Positions 1 through 5,440 of a DNA stretch of 5,534 nt are shown piece by piece (position 1 is the stretch's first letter; each line of letters begins with the position of its first letter). The stretch is taken from assembly GCA_904419095.1 (NCBI GenBank), contig CAJFQT010000096.1, forward strand, positions 1-5,534. The letters run 5' to 3'. Below the pieces are notes generated by a model. That model searched no databases. It was not told where the DNA came from and saw nothing but the letters and a program-made list of their open reading frames with translations. Position numbers and translations under genes: made by a program. Source of the DNA: an uncultured Clostridia bacterium (GTDB lineage Bacteria > Bacillota > Clostridia > TANB77 > CAG-508).

Positions 1-1
1 T

Positions 2-367
2 GGCTCTGGAGTTTTAAGGATTTTAGATGCTTATGATAAAAGTTGTTTTAAATTTATGGATCATTTTTTAAGAGTATCTTTTAAATATAGAGAAAATCCA
101 TTTGAATATGAAGAAAAAACCGACAAGAAAACCAACAAGAAAACCAACATCAAAAAAAGAGTTAAACCACAAGAAAAAGATATATTGAATTATTGTAAAG
201 AGCCTAGAAGTTTAATAGAAATTTGTGATAAATTTGGATTTAAAGATACTAGAACTTTTAAGAAAAATTACTTGAATAACTTAATAGCAAATGATAAGAT
301 AAAAATGACAATACCAAATCAACCTAAAAATAGAAACCAAAAATATGTAACAATTTTACAAAAATAA
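2..367 (+). CDS. RecG-like/AlbA_2-type ATP-binding transcriptional regulator, C-terminal part (5' end outside window)
   Basis: The reading frame is open from the first bases of the window, so the ATG at 56 is internal and the gene is cut by the window edge; 121 residues are visible. They begin GSGVLRILDAY, which fits the GxG-I-x-RI-x-x-AY segment near the end of the divergent HATPase_c_4 domain in COG2865-type proteins (family knowledge recalled, not searched). A strand with FLRVSFKY follows, then a Lys/Thr/Asn-rich linker made of a short tandem repeat. Last comes a winged-helix region of about 60 residues (ILNYCKEPRSLIEICDKFGF to MTIPNQPKNRNQKYVTI). The ending with P-x-x-x-NQKY is typical of the family's C-terminal DNA-binding wing. 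Such proteins usually have an N-terminal AlbA_2 (Schlafen-like) domain, which would lie upstream. The exact target is unknown. The promoter of the next gene lies inside the 3' end of this gene. Confidence 0.72.
   Translation, partial: GSGVLRILDAYDKSCFKFMDHFLRVSFKYRENPFEYEEKTDKKTNKKTNIKKRVKPQEKDILNYCKEPRSLIEICDKFGFKDTRTFKKNYLNNLIANDKIKMTIPNQPKNRNQKYVTILQK
116..151 (+). repeat. Three tandem 12-bp units in the regulator's linker
   Basis: Three consecutive 12-base units (116-127, 128-139, 140-151) read AAAACCGACAAG, AAAACCAACAAG and AAAACCAACATC. They encode KTDK, KTNK and KTNI. The unit length is a multiple of three, so copy-number change would lengthen or shorten the linker between the ATPase-like part and the winged helix without shifting the frame. 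Confidence 0.85.
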
Positions 368-383
368 CAATATATGCTATAAT
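355..383 (+). promoter_or_regulatory. Sigma-70-type promoter for the 414-1710 unit
   Basis: TTTACA (355-360) and TATAAT (378-383) are separated by 17 bases, and a TG at 375-376 gives an extended -10. Transcription would start near 390, just before the AAAGGAG ribosome binding site (about 399-405), which sits 8 bases ahead of the ATG at 414. The -35 box overlaps the end of the upstream regulator gene, so the downstream unit has its own promoter. Confidence 0.7.
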
Positions 384-413
384 ATTTATGAATTTTGAAA
401 AGGAGAATTTTGT

Positions 414-1310
414 ATGGAAAAATTATCAAAGGAAGATAAAAAAGAATTATTTATGGGATTAGTTAATCAATACACGGATAGATTTGATTTAACTGCATAC
501 GAGCAGCGAAAGGGTGATGCGATGTATGAAGCAGGGTATTGGGGACATTGGAAATTAAGAAATAATGGTATTTTAGGATTACATTACAATGGTATAACTA
601 AAGAAGGTAAAAAAGAAGTTAGCCTTACTGTGGGTGGAGGATTAGATGAAAGTCGTTCAGGTATAAGACGTGGTAACTTGACTAAATAATTCGATGATGA
701 TGCTCAACTTGATGAATTTTTAGATAGATTTTTTGATATGAATAATATGGAAGCAATAAACGAATTTAGTTCTGATAATAAATGTTTTAGAGAAGAAGAA
801 AAATATGATGGATGTTTTCCTAATGATATTCCTTTAGAATATTTATATATGCTAGATTGCTTAGATGAAAAATTGGGAGAAAATTTGCGCTATAGATATG
901 TAAGTGACACTGCATATACTGGAGGTGATGCTTATCCAAATTCTAAAATTGAACTTATTTGGGGTTATGATAATATAGAATTATATTTGGTTAATGAGTA
1001 TACATATAAAGATACAATTGCAAAATATAATTATAATGAATTTGGCTCTGCAAATATGGAAGTTGAAAAAGATGAAATTAAAGATGCTGATAAATTAATA
1101 GAGATATGTCAAAAAGCAATTTTAGATTTTCCTAAAGTTTATCAAGAATTAAGAAAGGGAACATATAATAAAGAAAGATTTTTAAATTCGAGATCACCTT
1201 TACAACAAAGAGAAGAAGAATTATCTTCTTTAGAAGATGAGGAAAAGACTATTTCTGGAGCTGAAGTTTTAATAGACCAACAAAAAGAAGGTCAAGATAT
1301 AGGAGAGTAA
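414..1310 (+). pseudogene. Unknown protein gene interrupted by one in-frame TAA (about 298 codons)
   Basis: The first part (414-686) encodes 91 residues from an ATG with a good AAAGGAG site. It stops at TAA 687-689. The same frame then stays open without a break to the TAA at 1308-1310. The codons directly after the stop read FDDDAQLDEFLDRFF, protein-like sequence that continues the acidic, aromatic-rich style of both halves. The ATG at 738 has no ribosome binding site, so an independent second gene is unlikely. I read this as one gene with a nonsense mutation; a sequencing error or readthrough would look the same. I do not recognise the family. The N-terminal half has a W/G/Y-rich segment (YEAGYWGHWKLRNNG) and a Gly-rich stretch. 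The C-terminal 45 residues are Glu/Gln-rich and likely helical. If translation stops at 689, the product is a 91-residue fragment. It is co-transcribed with the gene at 1315, four bases downstream. Confidence 0.7.
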
Positions 1311-1314
1311 TATT

Positions 1315-1710
1315 ATGAAAGAAAATACACAAGAAAAATCATTAGTACAAGTTAATAAAAACAGTATATTTTATAAGATAAAAAGTTTTTTTAGAAATTT
1401 ATTTCATAAAAATACAGAAATTGAAAGCAGTCTCAATGTTGAAGAAGATATAAGTAGTAATGTAGAGATTGAAAATAAAAGATTAGAATTTATAGAAGAT
1501 ATTAAAAATATTGAAGATGAAGAAACAAAGTTATTAAAACTTCAAAAACAATATCGTTCTGGAGAAATAAAAGAAGAAGAATTATCAGAAGAACAAATAA
1601 ATTCACTTTGTAAATTATATGATAGGCAAATTGCAAACTTAAAAAAATCTAATGAAATAAGAAAACAAAAACTTTTAGAATATAGAAGAAAAATGCAAAC
1701 CGATAATTAA
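1315..1710 (+). CDS. Small coiled-coil protein with basic amphipathic N-terminus, function unknown
   Basis: This is a complete 131-residue ORF. AGGAG at 1301-1305 lies 9 bases before the ATG and overlaps the end of the previous gene, so the two are translationally close and form one transcription unit. Residues 16-33 (NSIFYKIKSFFRNLFHKN) form a basic, Phe-rich amphipathic stretch that could lie on a membrane or bind nucleic acid; there is no signal peptide or true transmembrane segment. From about residue 52 to the end the protein is Glu/Lys/Leu-rich with heptad-like spacing, consistent with a coiled coil (for example ETKLLKLQKQ and EEELSEEQ near 70-94). I recall similar small proteins from gut Clostridia mobile regions, but cannot name a family. 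Its neighbour upstream is interrupted, so this gene may now be expressed without its partner. Confidence 0.75.
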   Translation: MKENTQEKSLVQVNKNSIFYKIKSFFRNLFHKNTEIESSLNVEEDISSNVEIENKRLEFIEDIKNIEDEETKLLKLQKQYRSGEIKEEELSEEQINSLCKLYDRQIANLKKSNEIRKQKLLEYRRKMQTDN

Positions 1711-1716
1711 GTTAAG

Positions 1717-1746
1717 ATGGAGTGATAGCACAAACTACCACTCCAT
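1717..1746 (+). terminator. Hairpin terminator after the 414-1710 unit
   Basis: ATGGAGTGATAG (1717-1728) can pair with CTACCACTCCAT (1735-1746) with one A/C mismatch around a six-base loop. TTCTTCAT follows. The U-tract is poor, so termination may be weak. The right arm is also the last codons and stop of the opposing mobilization relic, so the element sits at the convergent junction of the two units. Confidence 0.55.
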
Positions 1747-1982
1747 TTCTTCATATTCAAGTTCTTCTTCATGTTCAATCTGTTTTATAGGATCAATATA
1801 AGTATCATTTTCAAGTTCAAAATTTCTAATTAACTCATCTTCTTCAGATATAGAAAATTTCACACAAATCCAATGAATAAATTTTCAACTATTTTTTGGA
1901 AAGTGTTTATAGCTTTTTTCAAAAAATTATTTTCTTTCTCTAAATTATAAATTTTGTTTTCGTATTTATCTTGAATATATGT
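1735..1982 (-). pseudogene. MobV/Pre-type plasmid mobilization relaxase, C-terminal relic with frameshift
   Basis: The minus strand, read from 1884 down to the TAG at 1737-1735, encodes KFIHWICVKFSISEEDELIR and goes on through NFELEN to an end in YEEMEW. The pattern (K-F-I-x-W-x-C-x-K-F, acidic helix, R-x-F-E, D-P-x-K-Q-I-E, terminal EMEW) matches what I recall of the C-terminal tails of MobV plasmid recombination relaxases. Upstream, the adjacent frame (1982-1884) reads like the preceding coiled coil, LEKENNFLKKAINTFQKIVE. The frames join if one base is restored in the T-run at 1882-1885, which gives VEKFIHWIC. Only about 82 codons of a protein that is usually several hundred residues long remain. 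The catalytic N-terminal relaxase domain is absent, and a stop ends the frame at 1985-1983. It is non-functional, but marks a former mobilizable plasmid or element. Confidence 0.68.
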
Positions 1983-1985
1983 TTA

Positions 1986-2207
1986 ACTACAAGCAATTGG
2001 GCTAATATTTTGTATAACAAGTCTGAAATGTATGAGAAGTTTGATGCTATGCTAAAAGAAGTAGATGAAGAATATAGAACTACTTTAATAAATTTTGCTA
2101 AATATAAGATTGTAATATTTACAATGGCAAAAATTATGGAGATGAAGCAAAATGAAAGGAATAAGGTTGTTTTATATTTGTTTAATATAGTTAATAAAAA
2201 TGTGTAA
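1986..2207 (+). pseudogene. Orphan coding fragment, probable C-terminal remnant of unknown gene
   Basis: A forward frame ends at TAA 2205-2207 and reads like a genuine helical protein from about 1986, for example NWANILYNKSEMYEKFDAML and VDEEYRTTLINFAKYK. The only start available, TTG at 1971, lies inside the opposing mobilization relic and has no ribosome binding site. The junction between two unrelated coding fragments near 1983-1986 suggests a deletion or recombination scar. About 73 residues remain. I do not recognise the family. The opposite-strand ORF here is Phe/Ile/Leu-rich and looks like a shadow. Confidence 0.42.
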
Positions 2208-2252
2208 ATCTTTATAGAAAGAGAATAGAAAATATTTTTATATAAAATCAAA

Positions 2253-2296
2253 CAAAACAGGCAAGAACTACAATTGTAATATTCTTGCCTGTTTTG
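2253..2296 (-). terminator. Perfect 15-bp intrinsic terminator of the MYG1-like gene
   Basis: CAAAACAGGCAAGAA (2253-2267) is exactly complementary to TTCTTGCCTGTTTTG (2282-2296) around a 14-base loop. Read on the minus strand, the stem is followed by a T-rich run (TGTTTTGTTTGATTTTA in part). It begins 27 bases after the end of the minus-strand gene. The A/T-rich arms may also let it stop forward transcription. Confidence 0.85.
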
Positions 2297-2323
2297 TACA
2301 GCTATTTTAACCTCCTATTGCTG

Positions 2324-3232
2324 TTAAGTCTCAACTGCGAGTTTGGCAATCGCCATTGCATCTTCGAGAGTTTCAGCTCCTCCGATGAATCCTGCTGGAT
2401 GGCAGAAACTTGCAGTTGTAATTCCCGTTACCTCTTGAAGCTCAAGACCACGAAGGCCTTTCCATTCATTTGGTACTGGTTTTCTCTGTCCAAAGCCTCC
2501 CAATACATCAGGAACGCACTGCCAGTTGTAGCCACCTCGATTAGAAGGAAAAACAACAAACTGGACATCGTCAGCCTTCTTACTTTCAGATGAGAATATA
2601 AATTCCTGCCATGGGACAAACTGGTCAAGTACCATAATGTGTCCTTCAGCTCTAGAGATTGCCTCATCAACGATACCCTGAGCTTTTGCTTTGGATACAG
2701 CGTTTGCTAAAACATTGTCAAAAACAATTTCAGCAAATTCAACTGCCTTAGCGAAAGCCTCATCAGCTGACATCTTGCTATCCCAATTAGGATTAAATAC
2801 AGAGATAGTCTGCGAGAACGACATAACCTGAGCAGGATAATCTGCTTTAGGCATTTTGCCATTATCCATAGCATCCACGCCCTGAATAAGGTCTCTATCA
2901 ATAAGAGCCCAAACCAAGTCAGGATTACAAGTATTGCTTACTACCTTATGACCATAATCTTTCCAGATAAGGCCTACTGCAGCGTAAGGGACACCGTTTT
3001 CGCGAGAGCCATTGCCACCTTTCTGGTGGTGATCGTACTTGCCGAATCCGACATCATAAACGATAACATCATCAGAAAGTCCTTCTTCAGGAACTTTGAA
3101 AGTACGGCAAACAGTAATATTATCTCCGAGAACTTTCTTTAATATTACAGTTGCCAGAACCTCATCAGCATGAAATACGCCAGCATGGGTGATAAGAGTT
3201 GCATTTGATACGTTAGTTGTTGTTGTAATCAT
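2324..3232 (-). CDS. MYG1/UPF0160 family protein (predicted metal-dependent DHH-like phosphoesterase/exonuclease)
   Basis: This is a complete 302-residue protein of normal family length. Family hallmarks are all present: THAGVFHADE at residues 15-24; VYDVGFGKYDHHQKGG at 58-73, with Asp60 and the Asp67-His68-His69 metal-binding triad; YAAVGLIW near 83-90; GVDAMDNG at 118-125; and FCHPAGFIGGAET near 276-288. The eukaryotic homologue MYG1 is a nuclear/mitochondrial 3'-5' RNA exonuclease; the bacterial role is not established, so RNA or nucleotide phosphodiester cleavage is inferred. It has no signal peptide and is probably cytoplasmic. The ATG at 3232 is supported by AGGAGG (3246-3241) 8 bases upstream. 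It is a single-gene unit with its own promoter and terminator. G+C content is clearly higher than in the AT-rich genes to the left (27/60 in one sampled stretch), so it may be backbone amid inserted DNA, or separately acquired. Confidence 0.93.
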   Translation of the reverse strand: MITTTTNVSNATLITHAGVFHADEVLATVILKKVLGDNITVCRTFKVPEEGLSDDVIVYDVGFGKYDHHQKGGNGSRENGVPYAAVGLIWKDYGHKVVSNTCNPDLVWALIDRDLIQGVDAMDNGKMPKADYPAQVMSFSQTISVFNPNWDSKMSADEAFAKAVEFAEIVFDNVLANAVSKAKAQGIVDEAISRAEGHIMVLDQFVPWQEFIFSSESKKADDVQFVVFPSNRGGYNWQCVPDVLGGFGQRKPVPNEWKGLRGLELQEVTGITTASFCHPAGFIGGAETLEDAMAIAKLAVET

Positions 3233-3387
3233 AGTAAATTCCTCCTGCCTTTTAGGCTAATCTAGCTGTTAAAGTCATAATTTGTATCTCTATAGGTATA
3301 TATCGTTTCAACCTTAGATAACAAAAAGACTCTTAACAACTTAAATAAAATTGTCAAAGTACTGTTCTATACATTAGAACTAATATA

Positions 3388-3416
3388 ATTATACAACAAT
3401 TTGCATAAAAAGTTAA
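3388..3416 (-). promoter_or_regulatory. Probable promoter of the MYG1-like gene
   Basis: On the minus strand, TTAACT (3416-3411) and a perfect TATAAT (3393-3388) are 17 bases apart. A start near 3381 would give a leader of about 150 bases. The leader contains a 6-bp inverted repeat (GTTCTA/TAGAAC) and a small GCCT/AGGC hairpin (3247-3257) directly beside the ribosome binding site. I cannot match the leader to a known riboswitch. The -35 end overlaps the start of the DUF4238 relic. Confidence 0.6.
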
Positions 3417-4134
3417 TTTTGGAATTACTCTGGATAGTGTAAAATGGTATCGTGTATTAAGCAAAATTGCAAAATTAGAACTTCTTATAGTACAATATAA
3501 TAATAAGATTCATAAACTAATATCTAGTGATAATCCTGTAATATTCTATAATCCATTTTATTGTTGAGCAATTGGTTTGATACAAGCAGGTTTAATAATT
3601 CTTTTTTCTATAAGTCCAAGTAAATTAATAGTAATTTTTGATGCAAAAATGTATCAGAGATATAAGGAAAAAGAAATTATTAATCTTACTAATGAAAATG
3701 AGGTGAAAATGCTAAATGTTTTTCAATTAATAGTAGCAAAGGAAATAGTATATTTTCAAGATAGAAATCAAGCTGAACTTATAATTTCTTTATATAAAAA
3801 TAATATGGAAAAAAAGAAACTTTTTGAAGAGCTTGGTAGACCTCAAAAACTAGGAACAGAGAATAATAAAATAATAAATTATCCACAACCATTTATTCCA
3901 ATAGATTATAATTTTTCATTTGGAAAAGTACATCCAAAAGGAAAAGGATTTATTGAAAATGAAATCGATTGGTTTCCTAGGCAGAAGGATGAAGTATATG
4001 AAAATAGAATGAAAATGAAACCGCAACTATTTAAAAATTTACCACTTTTAAAGGGAAGATTTAGCAAAAAGAATATTAAAAATATCGAGAGATTTAACAA
4101 ATTCGTTTATGACTACTGGAATGATAAATTATAA
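3409..4134 (+). pseudogene. DUF4238 family gene, N-terminally truncated with in-frame TGA
   Basis: The frame opens after TAA 3406-3408 and shows the family's central motifs: SSDNPVIFYNPF (codons 3523-3558), then GLIILFSISPSKLIVIFD (3589-3642). The combination T/S-S-D-N-P plus a Gly-hydrophobic-ISP-hydrophobic-D strand is what I recall as characteristic of DUF4238 proteins. Between them, TGA at 3565-3567 interrupts the frame (reading FYC-stop-AIG). The change is one base from a TGG Trp codon. Intact members are about 280-320 residues and start with an HxxP-x-FYL-type segment, which is missing here because the sequence upstream of about 3409 is the promoter region of the divergent MYG1-like gene. 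No ribosome binding site precedes the TTG at 3577, so the 185-codon downstream ORF is unlikely to be translated. DUF4238 proteins have no firmly assigned function. The C-terminus looks intact and ends at TAA 4132-4134. Confidence 0.72.
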
Positions 4135-4144
4135 AGTATAATAA

Positions 4145-4267
4145 ATCCATCCTTTTCCAAAGGAAATCTTTGTTTGTCAATTACATGCAACATTCTTTTT
4201 TGATGAGCATGAAGATGCTCGTAGTTTTACAGATGTGATAGGAGCTTTACATCCTGAATACCAATAA
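4145..4267 (+). pseudogene. 40-codon orphan C-terminal fragment
   Basis: Between two stops, this frame reads IHPFPKEIFVCQLHATFFF, then DEHEDARSFTDVIGALHPEY and a final Q. It is well-balanced protein-like sequence with no ATG, GTG or TTG start and no ribosome binding site. It therefore looks like the surviving tail of a lost gene fused behind the DUF4238 relic. I do not recognise the family. It could also be chance, but the residue mix is unusual for random AT-rich DNA. Confidence 0.4.
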
Positions 4268-4300
4268 AAAATGAGAGGAAAAATTAATTTGTAAATGATA

Positions 4301-4326
4301 ACCCGTCACATATTTGTGTGACGGGT
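4301..4326 (-). terminator. Intrinsic terminator of the 4342-4569 gene
   Basis: ACCCGTCACA (4301-4310) pairs perfectly with TGTGACGGGT (4317-4326) around a six-base loop. On the minus strand it lies 16 bases after the stop of the small gene and is followed by TATCATTTAC, moderately T-rich. It could also work in the forward direction (ATTTACTG follows). Confidence 0.75.
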
Positions 4327-4341
4327 ATTTACTGATTGCTT

Positions 4342-4569
4342 TTAGATATCTTTATTGGCTAAGAAATTAACAAAATCCAGAAACCAATCATCCCTAAATA
4401 TTGCTGTCATAGTGTCAATTTCGCAACCAGGAAAAGTTTTCTGATGCCATTCTTCGTACAATTTTGAGAATGTTGGAAAATCACAATTGAGCTCGCCATA
4501 ATCATTTAATTTTCTCAATAATTGCCGTAAATGAGTTTCTTCCTTAGAATAAGTTCTTAATGCTTTCAT
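4342..4569 (-). CDS. Small acidic/aromatic protein of unknown function (75 aa)
   Basis: The start is placed at the ATG at 4569 rather than the in-frame GTG at 4581, because AGGAGG (4586-4581) overlaps that GTG and lies 11 bases before the ATG. The protein begins MKALRTYSKEETHLRQLLRK and ends DDWFLDFVNFLANKDI. It has no signal peptide or transmembrane segment and looks like a small helical soluble protein with a Trp/Phe-rich C-terminal half (YEEWHQKTF, IFRDDWFLDF). I do not recognise a family. Its own promoter, 5' hairpin and terminator suggest a real, regulated single gene. The divergent neighbour at 4968 is also small and of unknown function. Confidence 0.72.
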   Translation of the reverse strand: MKALRTYSKEETHLRQLLRKLNDYGELNCDFPTFSKLYEEWHQKTFPGCEIDTMTAIFRDDWFLDFVNFLANKDI

Positions 4570-4586
4570 ATACGTACGCACCTCCT

Positions 4587-4598
4587 AATGAATTCATT
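4587..4598. repeat. 12-bp palindrome next to the ribosome binding site
   Basis: AATGAATTCATT is a perfect palindrome immediately upstream (on the minus strand) of the AGGAGG of the 4342-4569 gene. It could be an operator or RNA element. It could also be chance in AT-rich DNA. Confidence 0.4.
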
Positions 4599-4599
4599 C

Positions 4600-4620
4600 C
4601 TGAAGGTGTGTGACCTTCAG
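4600..4620 (-). promoter_or_regulatory. Leader hairpin upstream of the 4342-4569 gene
   Basis: CTGAAGGT (4600-4607) pairs with ACCTTCAG (4613-4620) around a five-base loop. It lies in the inferred 5' leader of the minus-strand gene, between promoter and ribosome binding site. There is no T-run directly after it, so it looks more like a leader RNA structure or protein-binding inverted repeat than a terminator. Confidence 0.5.
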
Positions 4621-4667
4621 AAATACAAATAATTTTCTAAAGGTCAAGTAAAATAACCTATGTAATT

Positions 4668-4695
4668 ATTATACCATACTTTACATAAAAATCAA
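4668..4695 (-). promoter_or_regulatory. Promoter of the 4342-4569 gene
   Basis: On the minus strand, TTGATT (4695-4690) and a perfect TATAAT (4673-4668) are 16 bases apart. Transcription would start near 4661, giving a leader of about 90 bases that includes the hairpin at 4600-4620. Confidence 0.65.
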
Positions 4696-4755
4696 GTTCC
4701 AATGATGAAATAATAAAAACACTTGATGTAAATGAAATTAACTGAAAATAAATTA

Positions 4756-4780
4756 ATTTTACCTTTAGTGTTGGTAAAAT
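4756..4780. repeat. 8-bp inverted repeat in the divergent intergenic region
   Basis: ATTTTACC (4756-4763) and GGTAAAAT (4773-4780) form a perfect inverted repeat with a nine-base spacer. It lies between the divergent promoters, with no gene nearby to terminate, so an operator site is possible. The rest of 4696-4917 is AT-rich, and I see no gene or RNA motif in it. Confidence 0.4.
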
Positions 4781-4901
4781 GGAAAAGTAAAAATTAGTGG
4801 AGTGATTCTATGAAATAATGAAACAAATAGAAGTAAAATGATATACACTAAACGAAAATTTCAAGCAAAAAATAGCAAAAATTGTAAAACAGACTTTTAA
4901 A

Positions 4902-4923
4902 ATTGTAGAATACATGATATAAT
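4902..4923 (+). promoter_or_regulatory. Extended -10 promoter of the 4968-5399 gene
   Basis: TATAAT at 4918-4923 is preceded by TG at 4915-4916, an extended -10. There is no convincing -35; the TTTTAAAATTG stretch upstream is weak. Transcription from about 4930 would give a short leader before the AAGGAGGA (4953-4960) ribosome binding site. Confidence 0.55.
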
Positions 4924-4967
4924 ACTATTGATTTTACATAAAATGCTTTTTTAAGGAGGAAATTATT

Positions 4968-5399
4968 ATGAGGAGTGAACAAAATGCATTAGAAAAATTC
5001 CGGGAAATAGTAAATGAAGCTCATGAAAATGGAGAAAAGACTCTATTAATTTGGAAGAATCCAGAGGAAAGAGAAAAATTGGGCGGAAATGAAGAAGCAA
5101 TGTGGATAGAAGATGCATTCGAAGTGCATGGCTTCAGTCAAGATGGAAAGGCTTATGGTGAATATAGAAGTATGGAGCTAACAAGAGCTATTAGAAATGC
5201 CTTTAGATGTGGGCAACATCCTGTTAGGTTAACAACAGCTGACGGTAAAAAACTTATAGCAATGGCATTTCAAATTGATAAATTGTTAGCCATGGAAGGA
5301 CATTTGATGTTCGCATTTAGAGGAATTTTTTATAAACACCTTAACGGACCAATCGTTTTGATTCCTTCATGCAAAGTTGTTGAAAAACAGCTAGAATAA
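4968..5399 (+). CDS. Hypothetical protein, mixed alpha/beta, 143 aa
   Basis: This is a complete ORF with a very strong AAGGAGGA site 7 bases before the ATG. The N-terminal 35 residues are helical and charged (LEKFREIVNEAHENGEKTLL). The remainder alternates short strands and helices: MWIEDAFEVHGF, MELTRAIRNAFRCGQHPVRL, ADGKKLIAMAF, MEGHLMFAFRGI and GPIVLIPSCKVVE. It has no signal peptide, transmembrane segment or recognisable catalytic motif. I do not recognise the family. It is a monocistronic unit ended by the terminator at 5406-5432, and lies divergent to the other small unknown gene. Its G+C (22/60 in one sample) is intermediate, closer to the MYG1-like gene than to the AT-rich left end. 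Confidence 0.8.
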   Translation: MRSEQNALEKFREIVNEAHENGEKTLLIWKNPEEREKLGGNEEAMWIEDAFEVHGFSQDGKAYGEYRSMELTRAIRNAFRCGQHPVRLTTADGKKLIAMAFQIDKLLAMEGHLMFAFRGIFYKHLNGPIVLIPSCKVVEKQLE

Positions 5400-5405
5400 A
5401 AGCAG

Positions 5406-5432
5406 AGAGGCTGTATTAATAATACAGTCTCT
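5406..5432 (+). terminator. Terminator hairpin of the 4968-5399 gene
   Basis: AGAGGCTGTATT (5406-5417) pairs with AATACAGTCTCT (5421-5432) over 12 base pairs, including one G-U, with a three-base loop. It starts seven bases after the stop codon. The expected T-run is cut short (TAATATTG) because the group II intron begins 8 bases after the stem. Confidence 0.75.
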
Positions 5433-5440
5433 TAATATTG

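Noticed and set aside
116..151. CRISPR-like repeat array
   Set aside because: The units are 12 bases long, directly adjacent without spacers, and lie inside a coding frame.
738..1310. Independent 190-aa gene starting at ATG 738
   Set aside because: There is no ribosome binding site before 738, and the frame is protein-like back to the TAA at 687-689. It is better read as the downstream part of one interrupted gene.
1940..2251. Minus-strand 103-aa ORF rich in Phe, Ile and Leu, possibly a membrane protein
   Set aside because: It overlaps a forward fragment with a more protein-like residue mix and the relaxase relic. Hydrophobic ORFs are a common antisense artefact of AT-rich coding DNA.
2285..3142. 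ORFs on both strands overlapping the MYG1-like gene
   Set aside because: All lie inside a clearly recognised full-length gene and lack ribosome binding sites or family motifs.
3906..4100. Minus-strand 64-aa ORF
   Set aside because: It is a shadow of the DUF4238 relic, with low-complexity Phe/Leu/Ser composition.
414..4134. Alternative genetic code (UGA or UAA read as an amino acid)
   Set aside because: Intact genes here use TGG for Trp and end at ordinary stops. The two in-frame stops are of different types and lie in a region with other decay, so mutation is the simpler explanation.
4795..4817. Tiny ORF ATGAAATAA after a GGAG at 4799-4802
   Set aside because: It has only two sense codons and no further support; it is expected by chance.
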